From Euphorbia lathyris (Eukaryota > Streptophyta > Magnoliopsida > Malpighiales > Euphorbiaceae): a DNA stretch of 64,000 nucleotides. A program made the position numbers and the translations under genes. Position 1 is the stretch's first letter; every line of letters begins with the position of its first letter. The notes under the pieces were generated by a model that saw only the letters and a program-made list of their open reading frames with translations, did not search any database and had not been told where the DNA came from. The stretch spans positions 44,972,501 through 45,036,500 of the forward strand of contig NC_088919.1 in the NCBI RefSeq assembly GCF_963576675.1. Direction: 5' to 3'. Below, piece by piece: positions 32,701 to 44,304 of the stretch.

Positions 32701-35530
32701 TGTCCCAAAGACAACTACCCTCTGCCTTGCATTGACATCCTTGTCGATGGAACCGCAGGACATGCAGTATATTCCTTCACGGATGTGAAGTCGAGTTATC
32801 ACCAGATCCTCATGGAGCCATCAGACAGGATCAAGACTTCCTTCGTAACTCACCAGGCGACTTATTGCTTCAAAGTCATGCCTTTTGGGCTTAAAAATGC
32901 TGGTGCTACCTACCAGCGAATGATGAACAAAATATTCAAAGGAAGAAAAGGTGACAACTTCTCAGTCTATGTGGATGACATGATCATCAAAAGCACCACT
33001 ATGGAGAGACATGCAGAGGACATAAAGGAAGTCCTCGGAGTCCTTCGTCACCATAAGATCAAGCTAAATCCTGAGAAGTGTACTTTTGGGGCAACTTATG
33101 GAAAATTCCTGGGATACATGATCAGCCAGAAGGGAGTAGGTCCCAATCTAGATAAAATCAAAGCGGTGCTGGAGATGAAGGCGCCACAAAATGTCAGAGA
33201 AGTGCAACGCCTTAATGGGCGGATCATAGCACTTGGTCGATTCATCTCATGCTCTGCTCGTAGATGCCAACCTTTTTATGAAGTAATCAAAAAGCAGAAA
33301 GGCTTCGAGTGGAATGAAGATTGCAAACAGGCCTTCGAAGGGATCAAGCGTTTCCTATCAGAACCGCCTCTAATGAGCAGACCTTTGGAAGGTGAGGACC
33401 TGTACCTGTATGTTTTTGTTACTGATAAAGCGGGTTGCACAGTCATAATAAGGGAGGAAGATGGCCAACAATATCCGATCTACTACGTAAGCAAGGTCTT
33501 AAAAGATGTCGAGACCCGATATTCAAGATTGGAGAAGATGGCCTTGGCAGTGGTCACCACTTCAATCCGCCTGAGACCTTATTTTCAGGCACACACAGTC
33601 ATCGTTCATACCAACATACCTATGAGGAAGGTATTACAAAAGCCGGAAACTTCAGGGAGGCTAATGGAATGGGCAATCCGCCTGGGCGAGTTTGATGTCC
33701 ATTACGAAGGTAGATCCGCCCTGAAGAGCCAAGTCTTGGCAGACTTTGTGAACGAATTCACTGAGGAAGGTATAAATCTTTAAACCAAAAATAGAGGAGT
33801 GGACGATGTACACTGATGGCGCCTCTTCAGCAGAGGGTACAGGAATAGGGGTAGTGATCAAGGGACCACACTACATCAAGCTACACTATGCTGCAAAGTT
33901 AGACTTTCCTGCAACAAATAATGCTGCAGAATATGAGGCACTGCTATTGGGACTACGCTTGCTAAAGGAGATTACACCAGAGCGGATCGTGATCTATAGC
34001 GATTCCAAGCTGATGGTCAACCAAATGATCAAAAACTTTGAGGTGAAAGATGAAATCCTGGCCAAATATGTAGAGGAGGTCAAAAAGCTATTAAACTACC
34101 TCGAGATCAAAGAAACCAAATGGGAACTAGTCCATGTGCCTCAAGGTTCAAACACGGAGGCAGATCACCTAGCTAAACTGGCTTCTAGCAAGGATCAGTG
34201 GACATGCCTACAATGCCCGTTCGAGGTGAAAACGAGGCCGACATTTGCCTCAAAAATCATGACACTTCTTACACCCGTCGTGGGAGATTGGAGATCACCG
34301 ATCCGCCAGTACCTAGAAGATGGAACTTTGCCTGAATACAAAGAAGAAGCTCGGCGGACAGTAAGGAAGGCAGCATACTTCTCCATAATAAATGATTGCC
34401 TGTACAGAAAATCTTTTGGACAACCTTGGTTGAAGTGCGTGACGACAGAAGAGGGACAACAGATCCTCAAGGAATTGCATGAGGGTGCTTGCGGAGCCCA
34501 CGAAGCATCCGCGTCCATGTTGAAAAAGTCCAGATTGGCGGGATTTTATTGGCCCACAGCGGAACTTGATGCTCAAAAGCTAGTGGAGTCCTGTCATAAT
34601 TGCCAGGTCCATGCAAATGAATCTCACACGGCTAAACACCTGCAAAAGCCCATCATCGAAGGATGACCCTTTGCCATCTGGGGAATTGACATTGTCGGTC
34701 CTTTTCCTCCAACCAAGAGACAAAGGAAATATGTTGTAGTAGCCGTGGACCACTTTACGAAGTGGGTAGAGGCCGAAGCTGTCTCTTCCATAAACACAGA
34801 GCGAATGGTCGAGTTTGTCAGGGACAACATAGTCGGAAGATTCGGGGTTCCCCATACGATTATCACTAACAACGGGATGCAGTTCAATTGTGGAGAGTTC
34901 AGAACATTCTGCGAAAGCCAAGGCATTCAAAACAGGTTCGCCTCTGTTTACTACCCCCAATCCAACGGAATGACCGAGGTAAAAAATTGAACGATTGTCA
35001 AGGGCATAAAAAAGAGACTGGGTGAGCATAACAAAAAGTGGGTGGATCACCTAATGAATGTCCTATGGGCATACAGAACCACTCCTTGAACCGCAATCGG
35101 CGAATAACCGTTTGCCCTCACCTATGGCGTAGAAGCTGTGATCCCCATTGAAATCCAGGTCCCTAGTGACAGAGTCTTATTTTACTGTGAAGACAAGAAT
35201 GACCAAAGGTTGAGGGAAAGCCTCGACCAACTGGAAGCAAAAAGGGAGAGAGCGTATGTACGAATGGCCGCCTACAAATAGAGGATCGCGGCGTACCATG
35301 ACAGACACGCCAAGCTCGTGGATTTGAACCCAGGAGATCTAATGCTCCGGAAAGTGGACAAGATTCAATCCGTGGAGGGCAAAGGAAAATTAGGGGTCAC
35401 CTGGACGGGGCCATACAAGATAATCACTAAAATTGGACCCGCCACCTTCAAGATCCAAGATATGGAGGGAAACACATTGCCACGGATGTGGAATATTCAG
35501 AACCTCCGCAAGTATTTCGCCAGAGAGTAA
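29758..35530 (+). pseudogene. Tat gag-pol polyprotein, broken by many stops
   Basis: The N-terminal region is rich in P, R and S with an RS-like SRSRSHHMH tract. The gag core has FKIPNIPAYSGEDNPKAHA and ends in CKYHRRNGHDTDACWELAREI. The protease has VDTGSS (31888 on). RT has YVDD (32968-32979) and the frame runs to LADFVNEF. After a frameshift at 33784-33805 a second RNase H starts YTDGASS and contains AEYEALL, YSDSKLM and EADHLAKLA. The integrase HHCC finger (HEGACGAHE...CHNCQVH) and DDE core follow. Stops in frame: 30004, 30382, 30532, 31732, 32314, 33781 (at the frameshift), 34664, 34988, 35087, 35105 and 35279. The second catalytic Asp of the integrase is AAC/Asn (34868-34870). It therefore cannot make a working polyprotein. 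Confidence 0.93.
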
Positions 35531-36190
35531 AATGTAACCAAGGTCTTGAGTACTCTTTTTCCTTTAGTAAGTTTTTATCCCATGTGGTTTTTCTTATTAA
35601 AGGTTTTAACGAGGCTCACACATAAGACCAATTTGTTGTAATAAGGCGAATCGCCATTTAATAAAGAGTAATTTTCATCGTGCAAATTCTTTCTTTGAGC
35701 ATTTTTCTTGCTGTAATATAAATATTCCAGATTCAAAAAGGGGGAGGCAACAAACGTATTCCCACAGTAGAATAATGCTATCATGGCATAACTACTTTCT
35801 CCTCAAAGATAGGAGAATAATCTCAGCGACGGATCAATTCACCTCAAAGATAGGAAACAATTGATCACCGTCAGAGACAAAGTTAAAACATTTCTCAGAC
35901 GTGAGATCTTTACACTCTCATACTCTTTCCAAAGAAGAGTTTCAAGTCCTAGTGGTGGATCGATTCACCTCAAAGATAGGAAGCAAATCGATTGCCTAAG
36001 GCAACTTAACTTCCTCTAAAGGAATAAAAGCTTCAAAGCCTTCAAAAAGGCTCACAGTCCAGGGTACGGCTGGCCACCTACCTTGAACCAACAAAATAAA
36101 TCCTAAGACCTATAAATTTACTTGCTGAAAGATATAAAGCGTAAAGTAAAGATTGGTCGAAAAAAGGATTAAAATAAAATTGTACTTAAG
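35531..36190. other. Non-coding spacer of the Tat element between pol and the antisense gene
   Basis: No domain found. It contains two imperfect copies of a segment with CAATTCACCTCAAAGATAGG / CGATTCACCTCAAAGATAGG (about 35840 and 35960) and a third, shorter CTCAAAGATAGGAGAA near 35800, so this is also a short repeated region. Confidence 0.6.
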
Positions 36191-36196
36191 TTACAT

Positions 36197-38412
36197 TTAA
36201 ACATTTACAGGAGTATCCTCCTTAGCATCTTTCTCTAAAGATGCGCCCTCTGGAGAAACCTCCTTCTCCGTAACAACAGTTCCTTCCTGAGGAACCGTAC
36301 AATCAATTATCAAATCATTGCTCTTGTCACCCGCCCCCTGGGATGCTTCGCCGAGGTCACTTGACTCAAGATCAACAACAGGCTTGCTTTCCTCGACTGA
36401 CCCGCTGAGCTCCTTCTGAATTTGATCGCGGATGAAATCCTTAACGTTCGGGATCTTGCGACATTTAAGGCAATCCTCAACCTCGGGGACCACGTACTCC
36501 GGGTCCACAAAATCAATTTCGGGGTGGGAGAGCTTAACATACGCCATAATCCATTCGTCGTAGTAATAAGCACATTCTCCCGCCAGGATCTCCGCGTTCA
36601 ACAAAGCAGCCTTGTGATTTTTAGCATCCTCCTCCATCTCCTCCATCTTCTCCTTCAGGCTGCGGATCTCGGCGTCTTTACTCTCATTAAGGGCAACGGC
36701 GGAAGCAGCATTAGCATTGGCGACGGCAACCTCTTTCTCCAGCCTTTTTATGGTCGCTTTATCCGCGACCCCTTGAAGCAGATCCGCCTCCATGGCACGC
36801 ATGTGCGTATATGCCTGTCGAAACAAAGGAGGGTGTAAGAAACAAAAGTCTCCCCAAAGGAGATCACTCTTTCATCCAAAAATGTAAAATAAGGAAAACC
36901 CACCAAAAGGAGATCCCTTTTCCCCATCTTAGCATGGGCTGATCCAGAGAACTTGTTCTGGTTCTCTTGTACTTCACCGAGTTGACCGAGGGCCTCATCA
37001 AGATCATTGATAACTGATTCATTCCTCAGGGACCCTTTATCACCATACTTGGCGAGCCAATGCCCTCCTAAGTTAGGCTTAACCACTTATGTAAAAATTA
37101 GAAGGCCCAAATCAGAATCCATGATAGAAGAAGGGAAAACGGTAAAGTAAATGTACCTACTCAAGCACCAGCCTAGGTTTCTCGGCTCTTATGGCATCCC
37201 CCAACAACTTTTCTCCACCAGAAGCGACAGATCTCTTTTTCTTAAGAGGAGGGTCCGTGACGCCTTCAGAAGGACGCTTCCTAGAGCTCCTACGGGGATC
37301 CGCCACCTGCGTATCTTTTTGAGCCTCCAGCTCCTTCTATTTTTTATGCATCTCTACAAGGGCGCGACTGGCCTCAGACAAACCCCTGACAAGGGAACAA
37401 CGAAATAATCAAAGTTCAAGGAAGAAACAAAGTTACCTTCATCAAGTTGAGTAAACTTCACGTAAGTAATCACATCCCCCACACGGCGGACCAGAGGAAT
37501 GTCATTCATCATGAATTCCAGAGCATCGGCGTACGTCCAAGCATCCGACTTAATGCTCTTCATGAGATCCGCCACCTTCTCATCACTATCAGTCAATATA
37601 TGCAAATCCCCAGCCATGTGTTGGGGCTTAGCATTCCAATTCAATGGGAATCCAAGGGGCTCGTCCTTTTTCACCTTAACAAAGAAAATTTTTTCGTCCC
37701 AGAGATGGACGTTCGACATCTTACCGCAGAAGGGCGAATAACTTTAGAATTTGGCGAAAGTGTAGAAAGACTTGGATTTACGCTTCGTGGGTTTGTGAAG
37801 AGACCAGAAGACACGAGGATTACAGACTACCCCCAGATTCGAAGCTAAATAACAATCTAGGGCAATATCCAACCAGCCATTTGGATGCAGCTGGCAGACA
37901 GTGATCCCAAAAAACTCCAGGATATCCGTCATCATCTTAGGAAGAGGAAGACGAAATCCTCTCTCCACATGACTACTATATACAGATAGGTACCCTACAG
38001 GAGGATAGGCGGGTCGCTGATGGGCAGCCGCTAACTCGGTCTCATAATCCTTAATCCACGGATATCGATTCACCAAATCGGCCAGATCCGCGACACCCAT
38101 ACGAGACGGAGTAGTCTCTGCACGAGGCATCTTTTTCCTAATCGGAGTCGAAGAGGAAGCCTCCATTCCGGAAAAGCTCCTAGAATCTATTACCGGAGCA
38201 GTTTGGGTCACAACGACGGAAAGGGTCTGGGCTCTAATTAAACAACGACGATGATTCCTACTCCCCCTCACCGTGTTACCTAACTCCGATAAATCACAAC
38301 TAGAGGTACTCTCGGACGAACTCGAGTCCTCGGAAGAAGACCAACTAAAGGAGGGCTCAAAAGGGGAAGTCAAATTAAAAAGTTCAATGGTAGATTCAGA
38401 AGAAGAACTCAT
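36197..38412 (-). pseudogene. Antisense additional ORF of the Tat element (gypsy-type transposase_28-like), with introns
   Basis: On the minus strand an ATG at 38412 opens a Ser-rich leader. A conserved-looking core follows (PPVGYLSVYSSHVERGFRLP, ILEFFGITVCQLHPNGW), then, past an in-frame TAA at 37744-37746, HLWDEKIFFVKVKKDEPLGF. Downstream exons encode a basic stretch (RRSSRKRPSEGVTDPPLKKK, with a TAG just upstream) and, after the acceptor TTTCGACAG near 36815, an Ala/Glu-rich coiled coil and an acidic tail ending TPVNV. This resembles the plant family annotated as putative gypsy-type transposon (Transposase_28), known as an extra antisense ORF in Tat elements. Its function is unknown. At least two stops make this copy broken. 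Confidence 0.7.
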
Positions 38413-38700
38413 AGAAAACCCAGAAACACGACGGGAAGTTTCACTTACATGGAAAATCGAAAGTCTCGAAGCTTCTTGATGCCGGAAAAAACTCTGAAAA
38501 AACTCGAACGAAATGAAAGGAAGATAACAAATGAAACGGAAAGAGAAAAGAGAGATTGAAGAAGGTATCGCCACTTACCTCGAGCAGCGCGCCTAGGACA
38601 CATGTCACTCGATAAATGGCCTGGAACAGAGCAACAATAAATGCGATTCATCATGACAGCGTGCAAGGAAGTGCAAAAGCCCTAAAGGACTTTAATGGAA

Positions 38701-38715
38701 CTTAGGGGGGGCTTC
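38701..38715 (+). other. Polypurine tract of the Tat element
   Basis: CTTAGGGGGGGCTTC directly precedes the 3' LTR. Confidence 0.7.
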
Positions 38716-39232
38716 TGATAACATCGGGATATTATCCACGGGATCAAGGAGGATATTTGCCAAAACGGCAGCGTATTTGGGCAGTCTGGAAAGCAATGGC
38801 GTATCAAGCAAGTCATTTGAGTGGCGGATCACCTAGAATCCGCCACACGCTATCCGTAGTCAAACCTACATGAGACCCGCCATCACGCCTCGATCCGCCC
38901 GCCGAACGGTTGAGCCGATTCCCAATAAAGGCAATTAATGGTCCGTTAATGAGCTAACGGCCACGCTTAAAAGAGATCCATAACCGCCATTAATAAGGCA
39001 TTAATGGAGACTTTCTGGTTACTGGGAGTTACAACTACTTGAGTATAAATAGCTTGCATCCCAAGCTATTGAGGTACACATTCATTCACATTCTAGCTCT
39101 AAACCTTTCTCTTGTCAATACAGTTTATTCATTATTCCTATACTGATTTTGGCATCGGAGCTTCCCCCCGTCGAACCCAACGACGCCCCCCACAGGGAAG
39201 GAATCCGATCAGAAGTTCATCACCCGTTATCA
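38716..39232 (+). repeat. 3' LTR of the Tat element
   Basis: Same length as the 5' LTR with about 17 substitutions, most of them transitions. TATA box TATAAATAG at 39044-39052. Confidence 0.95.
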
Positions 39233-40204
39233 AAATAGTAGGAGAAACAGTACCTGAAACTGAAATTGCATACAATTAGATTTCACTTTAGAGAGAAAAT
39301 TGAGGAGATGATGTCAGAACTAGGATTCTGATGAACTAGAATTTTAGAATGGGAAGAAAAAAGAATGAGAATAGAGAGAATAGAGAGAAAAATATAGAAG
39401 AAAGAAAGAAATATTTCATTAATCAATTGCATAATCCATTACAGACTGATTCTCTTAAATAGGAAACGGGACAAGAAAGTACAGATGGCCTAACAAACCA
39501 TCGCCCTAATAATTCTAACTTACCTTAAATAAGAATAGGAAATACAACCTACCTTAAATAAGCATACGAAATACAACCTACCTTAAATAAAAATAGGAAA
39601 AAAACAATTCACTAAATAGGAAAAAAATAAAACTTCATATATAAAGTATAAATTTAATATGATAAATCTTCAATTCTTTTAATCCAGTTCGGTTCAATCC
39701 AATCCAATCCGATTATTGGTCCAGTCCTGGATAATTTCGGTCCAGTTCTTTAACAAAAAGTCAACAGTCTAGTTCGGTCCAATTTTGGATCTTTTTATTC
39801 AGATATTCGGTCTAATCTAGTTTCTCTAGGATCCATGCCCAGCCCTATTATTCTATTTTTTTATTAATAATTTATTATTGCTGAGTCTCTCTCCTCTCAC
39901 TATTGGTAAATATAACAATAATTAATAATTTTAATAATAAAATAATAAATAATGAGTGAGCATAAGGAGTATTGGAGATTATATGTATTAGTCACTCCTC
40001 AAATCACTAAGAGTCAATTGTTTAATTTTTTTTTTTTGGTTACAGGGAGGGGCTAGGCCCCGAGCAAAGAAAAAGAAAAACTAGAAAACTAAAAATAGGA
40101 CAACACAAACAAAACGAAAGTTTCCTCTCGCTAACCTATCTCTAACCATACTGGTCGAGCCACTCTATCTCCTATAGAGTCAACAATCAAAACTTCCTGG
40201 ATGC

Positions 40205-43200
40205 CTACAGGAGGCATACCACACTCGTGATAGCCTGGGGACAACTATCTTGTGAAGTTCGCCATCCAATTGGCCGCCCGATTGCCTTCTCTGTATGAAC
40301 CACCTTCACTTGCCAATCCCTTTTAAGAATCTTGCAACACTTTCGAAGCAAGCCATGCCGTCTAAGTAGCGGTTTATTCCCGTGCTGCAACATCTGAACC
40401 AGCAGCTGGGAGTCGAGCTCCATAATTAAGTTTCTGATCCCTTTCCTCCAAGCTAGATCCAATCCCAGATAAGCTCCTCATAGTTCTGCCACCGTCGATG
40501 TGCTCGTGCCAATCCGGGCTGCAAAACCACTAATCCAATCCCCTTTCCTGTCACGTAACAAGCCACCGGGCAAGGCAATACCTAGGTTGCCTTTACACGC
40601 ACCATCACAGTTGAGTTTGTACCATCCGTGTTCCTGTGGCCACCAATGAATGATTCTCGGCCTTTTCTTTTACTGCTGTTAACCTGCTCGCTGCAAACGC
40701 TTGCTCGCTTTCCTTGATCATTGATGAGAGGAAGCAGTGTTTATCCAAAGGATTGACGCGTCCCGGGTCCATTGCTTGCTGGCACCTCCATCTCCACAGC
40801 CACCAGTAGATAATTAGAAAGCCATGGTTCCACGGCCTGCCGCTGATAAGATCTGTCCTGCTTACATTTCTGTCAATCCACCATTGTAATGTGTCCGATA
40901 GAACCATCCTCGCTCGCCTCTTAGGAGAAATTGGTTCCAGACCCTCACAGCTACCGGGCAGTCTCGTAGTACATGGACCGCCATTTCTCTGTTACCACAA
41001 CTTGCACACGCTTCTGAACTAGCCAGGTGATGTTTGACTTAGTTTGTATTGCATAGAATCGCGTCATGTCCGACAAGCCAAAGGACGACACGAATTTTCT
41101 CCGGGACTGAGAGCTCCCAGATATTCTCCCAGCGAATGTCCAACGGTTGGTTGTTGTTCACCTGTTCATGTAAGGAATAAGCCGAGGTGACTTTGAACTG
41201 ACCCGAACTCATCCCTTTCCAAATCCAGTCGTCATTTTCAGACATCTCCAGGAAAATTCTCACAGCTGCAATTTTCATAAGACTCTCTTCAGGCAGAAAA
41301 TCCTTCAGCATCTCCCAGTTCCATCCGTTATCTAAATCCCAGTAGTCCGCTACTGTGCATGTTCTTGCATTTCTCAGGGACATCAATCACTGAGTCCATT
41401 AACGGAGAGTCCCTTGCCTAATTATCAGTCCAAAATAGCGAGCCATTCTCATTAGTGATCGCTTTTCCAATTCCTTTTTTCAGAAGATCCGCACCTGTCA
41501 CTATGCCTTTCTATAGCCGACTTTGTCCCACCGTGAACGTAAACATATCAATGCCTATTTTATTTCTGGCGTACCTGTGTCTCATCACTTTTATCCAAAA
41601 CGCCTCATTCTCTATCAGAAAATGCCAGTTGAGCTTCGCCATGAAGTCTAAGTTTGCCTCTTTCGTGACCATTATGTCTAATCCTCCTCTCCTACGCGAG
41701 CGAGTGACCACGTCCCATCGAACCAGATGGAATTTTCTTTGCTGATCAGAATTACCCCAGATAAAGTCCCTATTTAACTTATCTAACCGGTTACAGACGC
41801 TAGACGGTAAAAGGGAAATCTCCATGATGAATGACAGGATTGCAGAGGTTACCGCTCTAACCAGCGTCGTGCGTCCAACCATGGTCAAACACTTCGTTTT
41901 CCATCCTGTTAGCCGATGTTGAACTCGGTCCACCAATAATTGAAACTGAGCTTTGGTTGTGCGACCTTGGTGAAGCGGGAAGCCCAAATATTTCCCTAGA
42001 TCCTTCATTTCTTGAATACCTAGCTCTAGGCAGATAGTGCTGATTACATTCGCTGGTGAATTATTTGAAAATAATATCCTCGATTTCGTACGACTGATCT
42101 TCTGGCCAGAGCTATTGCAAAATTTCTCTAGGACTCCGCTAATAACTCGAGCCTGCTCGTCGGACGCTTCACCCAGTAGAATTATATCATCGGCGAAGAA
42201 AATATGGGAGAGTTTGGGACCTCCACGAGATATCTGAATCGGTTTCCAATCCCCCGTATTAATCGCATCTAGAATAAGGTGACTCAGCCTTTCAATACAC
42301 ACAACAAACAGATACGATAAGAGCGGATCCCCTTGCCGGAGCCCCCTAGAAGGGCAGAAGCTGTTTGAGGTTTCCCCATTCCAGGCCACTTTGATTGAGG
42401 CCGAAGAGACGCATTGCATGATGAGGTGGGTCCAGTTATCAGGCAATCCCAGACAAACTAAGGTTTTATGTAAAAAGCTCTAGCTAACCCTATCATACAC
42501 TTTTTCCAAATCCATTTTTAGAACCATTGCTCTTGTCCGACCCGTTTTGTTCTTAAACGACTGTAAGACTTCCTACATTAAGATGATATTATCAGTTATC
42601 TGTCTGCCAGGGATGAAGCTGTTCTGAAACGGGCCGATTAAATACTGTAAGTGATGTTTTAGTCGTTGCACTAGGCATTTGGCCACCATTTTATAAATAA
42701 CGTTGTAGAGACTAATCGGGCGGAACTCAGACAGGTGGCTCGGTCCGGGGATTTTTGGATAAGAACTAAGGTAGTCTCATTCATCTTTTGCTCCAGGATA
42801 CCCGAGTTTAGGGCGTTTAGGACGCATTCAGTGGTGAGCAGACCAAGGTGGCTCCAAAATTTCTAGAACACCGCTGTAGGGAAGCCGTCTGGGCCAGGCG
42901 CCTTTAACGGTCCCATTGCAAAAATTGCAGATTTGACTTCATCACCGGTAAACGGGGCCATCAACGATGCGATTCCATCATCTAGCCATGACATGAACTT
43001 AGTGGATGTGTTGAGCAAAGGTCTGTCAATAATTTCCTCTGTGTAAACATTTCGTAAGTAGTTAACTGCCATGCTACGGAGATCCTCCTCATTCCATATC
43101 CAGATTTCATTCTCATCCCGTAAACCCTCAATTCTGTTCTTTTTTCTACGGATTAAAGTGGAGGTGCGAAAGAATATGGTGTTACGATCTCCACAAGTAA

Positions 43201-44290
43201 TCCATTTTTCCCACGATTTCTGATGCCAGAGGACCTCCTCTTGGCGCATAACGACATTCAACTCGTTTGTCAGATGGCGTTCAAGTTTTAGTAACCCCCC
43301 GATGACTTGTTGATAGATGTGCGCTTGAAGTCCACCTAGTCTAGCCAGAAGATGCTTTTTTCGATAGAAAATGTTCCCAAACTCATTGCGATTCCAGCTT
43401 GTCAAATTTTACTGAATGTTAGTCAAGGATTCCATTGCATTTTGATGGTCTGAAAGGCTAGATACAATTTTCTATTTACAACCCGGGTGAAGCAGCCAGG
43501 CCGCAAGGAAACGGAAGTCGACACGAGACTGTCTGCGTGCGCTGAGACCAAGGTTAAGGTGGAGGGGAACATGGTCAGAATTATGTCAGGCTAGATATCT
43601 CAAAGACGCCTCCGGGAAACAGTGCTGCCACTCAATGTTGCATAGGACCCGATCAAGTCTGCAGGCCACACGGGTCCTTCTAGAATGCCCTCTGAACTAG
43701 GTGAAAGGTGGGCCAATAAACCCAATATCAATAAGGTGCAGTTCGTTGATCCAGTCAGCAAACATCGAATAATGAGAAGGTGGGGAAACGGATCCTCCTT
43801 ATTTCTCCGCCGCTTCCTTAATGCAATTGAAATCTCCCGTTAATACCCATGGGTGAGTAATGGAACTTCTTGAGTTTCTAATGTCATCCATGAACTGTTT
43901 CTTGCAATAGATTTGGGGATGGACATAAACCGCGGTTAGTTCAAAGCACCTTCCTTATGATCCTCCTCTAGTGAAATTTACCAGCGTGTGTAGATATGGG
44001 TGATTCTCAATAATTTCAATTGTCACTTTGTTAGCATTCCAGTACATCCAGATGCCACCCCTAAATCCCTCTGTGTCAATAATCTCCATATTTATGAATC
44101 ACAAAGCAATACGTAAGCTCTCTGCCCTACTTCTCGGTAATCCAGTTTCCACGAGCACAAGAATCTCCGGTTTCTTCACATGGACTAAATGTTTAATCGT
44201 TCTCTGAAAGCGGCCTCCTCCCGCTCCAAAACAGTTCCTAATTATGAATTGCATTAGAAAGTCAGGTAAAAGAAAGAAACTCAGTATCAA
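40205..44290 (-). pseudogene. LINE ORF2 (endonuclease-RT-RNase H), heavily mutated
   Basis: Endonuclease pieces: NCFGAGGGRFQRTIKHLV, PEILVLVETGLPRSRAESLR and, near 43590, HNSDHVPLHL. Then the pre-RT region WHQKSWEKWITCGDRNT. RT pieces: PLKAPGPDGFP, FIPGRQITDNII, the LRQGDPLL motif and the catalytic FFADDIILLGEA. zf-RVT lies around 41040-41390, and an RNase H tail (MDLAWRKGIRNLIMELDSQL) at 40205-40462. Stops lie between almost every domain, for example between 43405 and 44099 and between 42446 and 42863. Confidence 0.88.
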
Positions 44291-44304
44291 GCTTACCTAG
44301 ATTA

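Larger units (their letters stand above)
29182..39232 (+). mobile_element. Tat-lineage Ty3/gypsy LTR retrotransposon, full length, inactive
   Basis: It is 10,051 bp with 517-bp LTRs (29182-29698 and 38716-39232) and a perfect 5-bp duplication AAATA (29177-29181 and 39233-39237). A primer-binding site lies two bases after the 5' LTR, and the purine tract AGGGGGGGCTTC precedes the 3' LTR. The gene order gag-PR-RT-RNaseH-second RNaseH-IN, plus an antisense gene before the 3' LTR, is characteristic of the Tat lineage. By hand I count about 17 substitutions between the LTRs (about 3%), so it inserted fairly recently, yet gag-pol has at least ten stop codons and one frameshift. Confidence 0.95.
27547..39847 (-). 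mobile_element. hAT element with a partial transposase, split by a Tat gypsy element
   Basis: The termini are TAGGGTTGG at the left and, inverted, TAGGGCTGG at the right. Subterminal regions on both sides are full of GGTCCAGT/TTCGGTCC words, the kind of clustered motif that hAT transposases bind. A BED-finger transposase fragment lies at 27982-28710 on the minus strand. The 8-bp target duplication is not recognisable (GTGTCATC against TTATTCTA). Without the 10 kb gypsy insertion the element would be about 2.2 kb, shorter than an autonomous hAT. Confidence 0.7.
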
